11,673 bases of DNA from Candidatus Zixiibacteriota bacterium (GTDB lineage: Bacteria; Zixibacteria; MSB-5A5; GN15; PGXB01). Below the pieces are notes generated by a model. That model ran no database searches, was not told the origin of the DNA, and saw only the letters and a program-made list of their open reading frames with translations. The first letter of the stretch is position 1; each line of letters opens with the position of its first letter. Positions 6,812 to 11,673 of the stretch are shown here, in pieces. The stretch is taken from NCBI GenBank assembly GCA_900498245.1, contig LS998015.1, positions 2,412,462-2,424,134 on the forward strand. The letters run 5' to 3'. The position numbers and the translations under genes were made by a program.

Positions 6812-7261
6812 TTAGTTTTGTTCTTTATCGGGATTAATTATATCTTCGGCAAGCGATAAGGCGACGCCGGAAAGCATCACCTCAACGCCCAATTTGGTAA
6901 AATCGCTGGATATTAAACGACGATCCAGTGAGGAGTAAAGCGAACAGGATGCTCCTTTCTCCACCACCAGCCCGGAAAGGTATTTTTCGGTTTCGGCGAC
7001 GAAAGTGATCTCTCCCAACTCTTCCGAAATAACATACCCGGAGCAGTTATGTAACTGAAGGTGGGAATTCCCGGTGTATATCACGATGAGCATCCCGCGG
7101 GTCCGCCCCAATAGAATTTCGGGATATATCTCAAGAATCAAAACCCGTTTTTCGGCCCGGTTAGAGATTTTCAGGCGGAAATGGTCCTTCTCTTTGACAA
7201 TCTTTTCGGCGCCGAGAACGGCGGCTACTTTACGAGCATCATCGTCGCTGAAACTTGCCAT
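6812..7261 (-). CDS. Conserved-looking protein of unknown function, downstream of tatA
   Basis: I do not recognise this 149-residue protein. It begins MASFSDDDARKVAAVLGAEK, probably a short helix, then appears mostly beta-strand with alternating hydrophobic stretches (about 38-64 and 84-101). It ends in a hydrophobic helix-like segment (about 124-142) and a charged tail. There is no signal peptide or clear membrane helix, and two cysteines (73 and 106) do not form a recognisable metal motif. Its start lies 5 nt after the tatA stop, so it is almost certainly cotranscribed. AAGAAAG abuts the ATG too closely to be a good ribosome binding site, so coupling or a slightly different start is possible. 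It is the last gene of the operon, and its stop is 7 bp from the end of the convergent kinase gene. It is likely a real gene because it fills the space exactly in operon register, but no function can be assigned. Confidence 0.75.
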   Translation of the reverse strand: MASFSDDDARKVAAVLGAEKIVKEKDHFRLKISNRAEKRVLILEIYPEILLGRTRGMLIVIYTGNSHLQLHNCSGYVISEELGEITFVAETEKYLSGLVVEKGASCSLYSSLDRRLISSDFTKLGVEVMLSGVALSLAEDIINPDKEQN

Positions 7262-7266
7262 CTTTC

Positions 7267-7458
7267 TTATTTGGTATCAGGCTTCTTTTTATCGACATCA
7301 TTTATATTGGTTTTTACATCATCTTCGGTGTCTTTGAGGGCTCGTTTGAATTCCCTTATTCCCTTTCCCAATCCCTGCGCGATATCCGGAATCCGTTTGG
7401 CACCGAAAAGCAGAAGAACCACCAGAAATATCAGAATCAGTTCCTGCCATCCTAACAT
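7267..7458 (-). CDS. tatA: Twin-arginine translocase subunit TatA/E
   Basis: A 63-residue membrane protein of the Tat system, which exports folded proteins with twin-arginine signals; TatA oligomers form the transport channel or membrane-thinning patch. The layout is standard: a short N-terminal transmembrane helix (about 5-18) with a polar Glu6 near its start, the FG hinge (Phe18-Gly19), an amphipathic helix with KRIPDIAQGLGKGIREFKRA (21-40), then a short charged tail rich in Asp and Lys. The tail is only about 20 residues. The presence of LGKGIREFK and the overall length favour TatA/E over TatB. A TAAGGAG eight bases upstream fixes the start. Neither tatC nor tatB is in the window. It lies 26 bp after the DUF4321 gene and 5 bp before the unknown gene. 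Confidence 0.93.
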   Translation of the reverse strand: MLGWQELILIFLVVLLLFGAKRIPDIAQGLGKGIREFKRALKDTEDDVKTNINDVDKKKPDTK

Positions 7459-7466
7459 AAATTCAT

Positions 7467-7473
7467 CTCCTTA
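7467..7473 (-). promoter_or_regulatory. Ribosome binding site for tatA
   Basis: Minus-strand TAAGGAG ends eight bases before the tatA ATG and lies in the 26-bp gap after the DUF4321 gene. It makes tatA the one gene after purQ with its own clearly independent translation signal. Confidence 0.7.
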
Positions 7474-7484
7474 AGAAAATCGGC

Positions 7485-7760
7485 CTAAATATACCACCAT
7501 CGGAAATATATTATAACCATTAGAACCGTCAAAACCGACATAAAGTTTATCTTAAACATTATACCAATGGTAAAGGCAATTGAATACAATTCGACATGAG
7601 CGGTTTCAAAGCCGATTTGAATCGATTTGGAAAAAAGGGTTTTGGCCGCGCCCGGCGGCAGAAATGAACCGATTAAATCGCCGACGAAGCCGCCGATAAT
7701 GGCGCCCAGAAGTAACGCCACAATGATAAAAGTAACCTCACGCCCTTTCAAATTGGACAC
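7485..7760 (-). CDS. Small membrane protein, DUF4321 family
   Basis: A 91-residue hydrophobic protein matching the DUF4321 pattern as I know it: a first membrane segment (about 10-32) with repeated glycines, [16 protein letters not shown] (17-32), then FLPPG (33-37), [11 protein letters not shown] (42-52), and a second hydrophobic half with the conserved-looking [13 protein letters not shown] (60-72) followed by a helix to about residue 86. The function of the family is unknown. The frame opens with GTG at 7760, inside the end of purQ, giving a 23-nt overlap. TTG at 7751 is a possible alternative start, and neither has a strong ribosome binding site. It is the gene after purQ and precedes tatA by 26 bp. 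Position in the operon gives no firm clue to function. Confidence 0.82.
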   Translation of the reverse strand: MSNLKGREVTFIIVALLLGAIIGGFVGDLIGSFLPPGAAKTLFSKSIQIGFETAHVELYSIAFTIGIMFKINFMSVLTVLMVIIYFRWWYI

Positions 7761-8448
7761 CCCGCGTATAGAATTTTTTGACCGACTTGAACAATTTTAT
7801 TCCATCCGATGAACCAAGGATATCTTCGACCGCCCGCTCCGGATGCGGCATCATTCCGATAACATTCCCCCCGGCGCTGCAAATTCCGGCGATATCATCG
7901 ATAGAGCCATTGGGATTGCTGTCGTCGCTGCTCCGCCCATCCTTACTGCAATAGCGAAACAAAACCTGATTATGCTTTTTCAGGGCCTCGATATCGGCCT
8001 GAAAATTATAATAATTCCCATCCTTATGGGCAATCGGGATTTTCAAAATGTCGCCGATCGCGCAATCGAGGGTAAAGGGATTGTCGTTTCTTTCGACCCT
8101 GATATATACATACTTGCAGGAAAAGCGCAGATGGTCATTACGCATTAAGGCCCCCGGCAGAAGACCCGATTCAACCAGCACCTGGAAGCCGTTGCATATG
8201 CCGATAACCAATCCGCCTTGTTCAGCGAATTTAATAACCGATTTCATAATCGGCGAGAAGCGCGCGATGGCTCCGGAGCGGAGATAATCGCCATAGGAAA
8301 AGCCGCCCGGCAGAATGATGACATCGGAATTCATCAATTCCGCAGATTGATGCCAGAGAAATTCCACCTCTTCGCCAAGAACCTTGACAGCCGAATAGGC
8401 GTCATAATCGCAGTTGGAGCCGGGAAATGTCACCACCCCGAATTTCAT
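7738..8448 (-). CDS. purQ: Phosphoribosylformylglycinamidine synthase glutaminase subunit PurQ
   Basis: PurQ hydrolyses glutamine and passes ammonia to PurL for the fourth step of de novo purine synthesis (FGAR to FGAM), in a complex with PurS. The 236-residue class I glutamine amidotransferase has [11 protein letters not shown] (4-14), [17 protein letters not shown] (46-62), the nucleophile Cys85 in GICNGFQ (83-89), and the His-Glu pair His202 and Glu204 in MMPHPERA (199-206). The last 13 or so residues form a small extension past the usual end, and the DUF4321 gene starts within this stretch. The start overlaps the purS stop as ATGA, with GAGGTGGA about 11 bases upstream inside purS. This is the small separate PurQ of the three-subunit system, not the fused large PurL of proteobacteria. 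purL is not in the window. Confidence 0.97.
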   Translation of the reverse strand: MKFGVVTFPGSNCDYDAYSAVKVLGEEVEFLWHQSAELMNSDVIILPGGFSYGDYLRSGAIARFSPIMKSVIKFAEQGGLVIGICNGFQVLVESGLLPGALMRNDHLRFSCKYVYIRVERNDNPFTLDCAIGDILKIPIAHKDGNYYNFQADIEALKKHNQVLFRYCSKDGRSSDDSNPNGSIDDIAGICSAGGNVIGMMPHPERAVEDILGSSDGIKLFKSVKKFYTRGVQFERA

Positions 8449-8690
8449 TTAATGTATTCCACCTCAAATTTCTCGATAATCGGATTGGCCAGGAGTTTGC
8501 GGCAGATTTCATTGATCTGCTTTTCGGTCTTGCCGTCCTTACCGGAGACCTCCAATTCGAAAAATTTCCCCGAGCGGACTGAGGAGATCGCATCATATCC
8601 CATATTAAGAATGGCGCGCTCAATCGTGATACCCTGGGGATCAAGAACACCATCTTTCAGTCTGATATAGACAATCGCTTTTTTATTCAT
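8445..8690 (-). CDS. purS: Phosphoribosylformylglycinamidine synthase subunit PurS
   Basis: PurS bridges PurQ and PurL in the three-subunit FGAM synthase complex. The 81-residue protein starting at 8690 has the family pattern: [18 protein letters not shown] (3-20), [10 protein letters not shown] (23-32), [11 protein letters not shown] (36-46) and a closing [22 protein letters not shown] tract. The frame stays open upstream to an ATG at 8789, but those 33 extra residues do not resemble PurS and lie inside pssA. The ATG at 8690 has a GGAG upstream and overlaps the pssA stop by 8 nt, so I use it. Its stop overlaps purQ by 4 nt (ATGA). Length and gene order (purS before purQ) are typical. Confidence 0.96.
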   Translation of the reverse strand: MNKKAIVYIRLKDGVLDPQGITIERAILNMGYDAISSVRSGKFFELEVSGKDGKTEKQINEICRKLLANPIIEKFEVEYIK

Positions 8691-9447
8691 CTTCGATTTT
8701 CTCCAGTTCGTCGCGATTCCCGGTCTGCCGTTTCCTGACATAGCCGACTCCCAGATAAAAGAACCGGTACCCTTCGCGAATAAGGCCAATTATAATATAT
8801 GAAGCGAAAATTGGGAATAATAAAAGTCTTGGTTTCCAAAGGACCAGAAGCGCGGCGATAAATACCAGCATCAATTTGACGCGATTGCGGCGGGTATTGA
8901 AGCGATCCGGCATGGCGTCATATTCGATCTGCGAAACCATCAGGAATGAAAAGAGAATCACCATCGAAACCAGGTATTCACTATATTCCAATTGTCCCCA
9001 AATCTGATTGCAGAAAATCACATAGGCCACCAGAGTTAGGGCGGCACCGGGCACCGGCAATCCCATAAACTCTTTCTTCTCATCAGTTTGCGCCAGAAGA
9101 TTGAATCGCGCCAGGCGATAGGCGGAAGCCATTATATAGACTATACTTATGATCCAACCCCATTTCCCCATGGAGTGGAGCTTCACGATATACATGATTA
9201 TCGCCGGCGCCACGCCGAAAGAAAGAAAATCGGCCAGAGAGTCCAGTTCCACGCCAAATCGAGAGGATGTTCCCGACAACCTGGCCACCTTGCCATCCAG
9301 GCCATCCAGAAAGGCTGCCAGGATTATCAGCCAGCAGGCGGTGGTAATTTCACCTTCGAAGGCCGAGAGAAGGGCCAGAAAGCCGCAGACGACGTTCCCC
9401 ATGGTAAATGTGCCGGGGAAAAGACCCCTAAAATTGCTGACTTCCAT
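8683..9447 (-). CDS. pssA: CDP-diacylglycerol-serine O-phosphatidyltransferase
   Basis: This membrane enzyme condenses CDP-diacylglycerol with L-serine to give phosphatidylserine and CMP, the substrate of the Psd encoded just upstream. The 254-residue protein carries the full CDP-alcohol phosphatidyltransferase signature, Asp48, then Asp51-Gly52, Ala55-Arg56, Gly65, Asp69 and Asp73, within the segment DGLDGKVARLSG and the following FGVELDSLAD. Other family landmarks are PGTFTMGNVVCG (11-22), SAYRLARFN (about 108-116) and MGLPVPGAA (about 128-136), the latter typical of type II (Bacillus/archaeal-like) phosphatidylserine synthases. It is strongly hydrophobic with roughly six to eight membrane helices, and ends in a charged tail of about 25 residues. 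An AAGGA eight bases upstream and a 1-nt overlap with the psd stop (TAATG) support the start. With psd it makes phosphatidylethanolamine. Confidence 0.95.
   Translation of the reverse strand: MEVSNFRGLFPGTFTMGNVVCGFLALLSAFEGEITTACWLIILAAFLDGLDGKVARLSGTSSRFGVELDSLADFLSFGVAPAIIMYIVKLHSMGKWGWIISIVYIMASAYRLARFNLLAQTDEKKEFMGLPVPGAALTLVAYVIFCNQIWGQLEYSEYLVSMVILFSFLMVSQIEYDAMPDRFNTRRNRVKLMLVFIAALLVLWKPRLLLFPIFASYIIIGLIREGYRFFYLGVGYVRKRQTGNRDELEKIEDE
8701..8704 (-). promoter_or_regulatory. Ribosome binding site that sets the purS start
   Basis: Minus-strand GGAG lies ten bases before the ATG at 8690, within the last codons of pssA. It supports this start over the far upstream ATG at 8789. Confidence 0.5.
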
Positions 9448-10109
9448 TAGAGTCGTCCTTCTTCCGCCGACATTATCCTTCCGATAACAGTCTCTCCCCC
9501 TTTTACTTTATCGCCCTTTTTTACCATAATTTCAATATTGTCCGGGAGAAACAATTCAGCGCGAGATCCGAAATGAATCAAGCCAAACAACTCTCCTGCA
9601 CTGACCGCCTGACCGGCTTTCAGATTGCAGACCACTCTCCTGGCCAGAATCCCCGCAATTTGCTTGAAAATCATTTTCCCGGCCTTAAAAGATAATCCGA
9701 TTTCGGTCTGTTCGTTTTCCTTGGAGGCCTTGTCTTCAAAGGCGGCGAAAAATTTCCCCGGATTATAATTGGCGTATTCTATTTGCCCGGCGGCCGGAGT
9801 GCGATTGACATGCACATTAAAAACCGAAAGAAAAATGGACACCTTCTTCCCTTTGCCGCCGATGAAGGCATTATCGATATCCTGAACGGAAAGGACCGTA
9901 CCATCGGCAATCGATAATATTAAATTATCATCAGTCGGTATGCGGCGAGCGGGATTGCGATAGAAGAATGTCAGGAATAGAGTCATTACGGCAAAAATCA
10001 CGGCAATAATTAGAAAGGTGATAGAGTCTTTTCCGGCGGCGAAGAGAGCGAAAGCAATAGTCAGGATGAGGCCGCCAATTATGAACTTAAGCCCGTCGGC
10101 GACAATCAT
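9447..10109 (-). CDS. psd: Phosphatidylserine decarboxylase, short (PSD-A) type
   Basis: A pyruvoyl-dependent enzyme that decarboxylates phosphatidylserine to phosphatidylethanolamine at the inner membrane. The 220-residue proenzyme has two hydrophobic segments near the N-terminus (about 8-25 and 28-49), then FFYRNPARRIP (48-58), IADGTV (67-72), SVFNVHVNRTPAAG (95-108) and the self-cleavage site HFGSRAELFLP (179-189). Cleavage between Gly181 and Ser182 would give a beta chain of 181 residues and an alpha chain of 39 whose Ser182 becomes the pyruvoyl group. This short form with FGSR is the PSD-A type found in many non-enteric bacteria; related archaeal proteins act on archaetidylserine, but the bacterial neighbours here favour phosphatidylserine. 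The start overlaps the purB stop by 4 nt (ATGA) without a clear ribosome binding site. pssA follows directly, so synthase and decarboxylase are coupled. Confidence 0.95.
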   Translation of the reverse strand: MIVADGLKFIIGGLILTIAFALFAAGKDSITFLIIAVIFAVMTLFLTFFYRNPARRIPTDDNLILSIADGTVLSVQDIDNAFIGGKGKKVSIFLSVFNVHVNRTPAAGQIEYANYNPGKFFAAFEDKASKENEQTEIGLSFKAGKMIFKQIAGILARRVVCNLKAGQAVSAGELFGLIHFGSRAELFLPDNIEIMVKKGDKVKGGETVIGRIMSAEEGRL

Positions 10110-11401
10110 TGCCCGAACACCCGCTTGAATATTTTGCCGACATTCTTTAAATAATATCCGACATCAAAACATTCGTCAATTTCGGCGTCCGTTAAATATT
10201 GCCTGATATCCCTGTCCTTCTTAATCAATTCACGGAATCCCCGCGATGATTCATAGGCCTTCATGGCATTGCGCTGTACCATCAGATAGGCCCTGTCCCG
10301 GTTACCGACTTTTTCTGTCAGGCGGAGCAGGACTCTCTGGGAAAATACGATGCCGCCGTAGCGGTAGATATTTTCCTGCATCCTCTTTTCGTCGATAACC
10401 AGGCGGTCCAGGATGTCATTGAATATTTTCAGGGAATAATCGACCGCAATGGTGCTGTCGGGAAGTATGACCCGTTCAACCGAACTGTGAGCGATATCGC
10501 GCTCGTGCCAGAGAGGGATATTTTCCATCGAGGAAAGGGCGTAACCGCGCAGCAGGCGTGCCAGCCCGGTGATCCTCTCGGCGGTAATGGGGTTGCGCTT
10601 GTGCGGCATGGCCGAAGAACCCTTCTGCCCGGGCGCGAAACCCTCGAGCATCTCGCCTATTTCAGTCCGCTGCAGGTTACGGATTTCCGTGGCGAATTTT
10701 TCGAGCGATGAGGCCAGAATTGCCAGGGCATTGATATAAGCGGCATGGCGATCCCGCTGGATTACCTGGGTTGACACGGGATCCACATCGAGTCCCAGAA
10801 GTTTACAAACCCTGGCCTCAATTTTGGGATCGATATTGGCAAAATTTCCGACCGCCCCGGAAATTGCCCCGACAGCAGAGGCATCAGCGGCTTCCAAAAA
10901 GCGACGGCGACCGCGTTCTAATTCGGTGAACCAGACCGCGAATTTAAGACCCAAGGTGGTTGGCTCGGCGATAATCCCATGGGTACGCCCGATTATCGGG
11001 GTCATGCGGTTATTCAGGGCCAAATTCTTTATCTTTTCGAGAGCCGTAACGATTTTCTTATCAATTATTTCGGCAGCCCTTTTCATTTGCAGCGATAGAG
11101 CGGTGTCGAGAACATCGGACGAGGTCATGCCGAAATGGATGTACTTGGCATCGGGGCCGACAAACTCTGCGACCGAAGAAACAAAGGCAATGACATCGTG
11201 ATTGGTGACGGCCTCGATTTCATTGATTCTCTTGACGTCGAACCGGGCCTTCTTGACAATATTATTGAGAGACTTCCGCGGCACCAGGCCCATTTCGGCC
11301 ATCGCCCGGCAGACCGCCAGTTCCACCTCAAGCCAGAGTTGGAATTTTGATTCCTCAGACCAGAGGTCCCCCATCTCGGGAAGAGTATATCGCGGTATCA
11401 T
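10106..11401 (-). CDS. purB: Adenylosuccinate lyase
   Basis: PurB catalyses two fumarate-releasing steps of purine synthesis: SAICAR to AICAR, and adenylosuccinate to AMP. The 431-residue protein is full length for the short (Bacillus/Thermotoga-like) type of the fumarase/aspartase superfamily. Visible landmarks are TNHDVIAFV (66-74, with His68), [13 protein letters not shown] (89-101), GRTHG (138-142, with His141 as probable catalytic residue), QRDRHA (215-220) and the flexible signature loop [12 protein letters not shown] (261-272) containing the catalytic serine, probably Ser263. The C-terminal helical domain ends in [15 protein letters not shown]. Its start overlaps the tal stop (ATGA) with AAAAGG about ten bases upstream, and its stop overlaps psd by 4 nt. 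Cytoplasmic homotetramer in known members. Confidence 0.97.
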   Translation of the reverse strand: MIPRYTLPEMGDLWSEESKFQLWLEVELAVCRAMAEMGLVPRKSLNNIVKKARFDVKRINEIEAVTNHDVIAFVSSVAEFVGPDAKYIHFGMTSSDVLDTALSLQMKRAAEIIDKKIVTALEKIKNLALNNRMTPIIGRTHGIIAEPTTLGLKFAVWFTELERGRRRFLEAADASAVGAISGAVGNFANIDPKIEARVCKLLGLDVDPVSTQVIQRDRHAAYINALAILASSLEKFATEIRNLQRTEIGEMLEGFAPGQKGSSAMPHKRNPITAERITGLARLLRGYALSSMENIPLWHERDIAHSSVERVILPDSTIAVDYSLKIFNDILDRLVIDEKRMQENIYRYGGIVFSQRVLLRLTEKVGNRDRAYLMVQRNAMKAYESSRGFRELIKKDRDIRQYLTDAEIDECFDVGYYLKNVGKIFKRVFGQ

Positions 11402-11673
11402 CCTTTATTTACCTTTTGCCAGTCCTCCAGAAATTTTTTAAGGCCCGCGTCAGTGAGAGGATGTTTGATAAACTGTTCGATGACCTTAAACGGAACGGTG
11501 GCCACGTCGGCGCCCAGCATGGCGGCCTCGACAACATGCAATGGATGGCGCACCGAGGCCACCAAAACTTCGGTGGCATAGCCATAATTGCCATATATGG
11601 TCACAATCTGACTTATCAATTCCATTCCATTGTGCGAAACGTCATCGAGTCGGCCGACAAAAGGGGAAACAAA
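11398..11673 (-). CDS. tal: Transaldolase, TalC/fructose-6-phosphate aldolase-like (partial, N-terminus off the right edge)
   Basis: The minus strand is open from the window edge for 91 codons before a TGA. Residues visible include [53 protein letters not shown] and [15 protein letters not shown], the characteristic C-terminal half of the small (about 215-residue) transaldolase family, which transfers dihydroxyacetone units in the pentose phosphate pathway. An ATG at 11625 lies inside the conserved domain (after RLDDVSHNG), so the true start is beyond the window and about 125 residues including the Schiff-base lysine are not visible. Without that region transaldolase and fructose-6-phosphate aldolase activities cannot be told apart. 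Its stop overlaps the purB start by 4 nt, so it is an upstream member of the same operon. Confidence 0.92.
   Translation of the reverse strand, partial: FVSPFVGRLDDVSHNGMELISQIVTIYGNYGYATEVLVASVRHPLHVVEAAMLGADVATVPFKVIEQFIKHPLTDAGLKKFLEDWQKVNKG

Noticed and set aside
6803-6826. Possible bidirectional terminator: AGAGAAC pairing with GTTCTTT around a 10-nt loop.
   Set aside because: The seven-pair stem is mostly A-T with a G-T wobble, the loop is large, and no T-run follows on either strand.
8218-8670. Plus-strand open frame of 150 codons across purQ and purS.
   Set aside because: It is antisense to two certain genes and its translation has no recognisable domain.
8691-8789. N-terminal extension of PurS starting at an ATG at 8789.
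   Set aside because: The 33 extra residues are unlike PurS, lie within pssA, and the ATG at 8690 has a ribosome binding site and gives the normal 81-residue length.
11398-11625. Taking the ATG at 11625 as a complete 75-residue protein.
   Set aside because: The transaldolase homology continues upstream of this ATG to the window edge ([14 protein letters not shown]), so it is an internal methionine of a gene cut by the window.

Overview
The window is a gene-dense stretch of a bacterial chromosome with no mobile element, RNA gene or CRISPR array that I can see. No gap between genes exceeds about 130 bases. Base composition is roughly balanced. The gene set looks like core metabolism of a free-living bacterium with a phosphatidylethanolamine-containing membrane: phosphatidylserine synthase and decarboxylase, a Tat translocase subunit, PurS-dependent purine synthesis, an extracytoplasmic-sensor (CHASE2) Ser/Thr kinase and FHA signalling. 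I would guess an uncultivated lineage near the FCB group (for example Zixibacteria-like), but that is a weak inference from gene content and style, not a demonstrated placement.

Region 1 (1-2769, minus strand): dusB-larB-larC, read right to left with overlapping ends. DusB makes dihydrouridine in tRNA. LarB and LarC are the first and last enzymes of the nickel-pincer nucleotide (NPN) cofactor pathway. larC runs off the left edge. LarE and a LarA-type client enzyme are not in the window.

Region 2 (2770-2890): a 121-bp divergent promoter region. It holds a good minus-strand promoter that would give dusB a leaderless transcript, and a weaker plus-strand promoter plus a strong ribosome binding site for the FHA gene.

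Region 3 (2891-6804, plus strand): a compact three-gene signalling operon. It encodes a cytoplasmic protein with two FHA domains (the second missing key phosphothreonine-binding residues), a COG0639-type metallophosphoesterase, and an 825-residue membrane Ser/Thr kinase with an extracytoplasmic CHASE2 sensor. The arrangement suggests a sensor kinase, a phospho-reader or substrate, and a possible phosphatase or nucleotide hydrolase acting together. This is the part of the window most likely to hold undescribed biology.

Region 4 (6812-11673, minus strand): a long operon read right to left, tal(partial)-purB-psd-pssA-purS-purQ-DUF4321-tatA-unknown. Consecutive genes from tal to the DUF4321 gene overlap by 1 to 23 nt, implying translational coupling. 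It joins pentose-phosphate carbon flow (transaldolase), purine synthesis (PurB, PurS, PurQ), phosphatidylethanolamine synthesis (PssA, Psd) and protein export (TatA). The last gene, a 149-residue protein of unknown function, converges on the kinase gene with a 7-bp gap and no convincing terminator.
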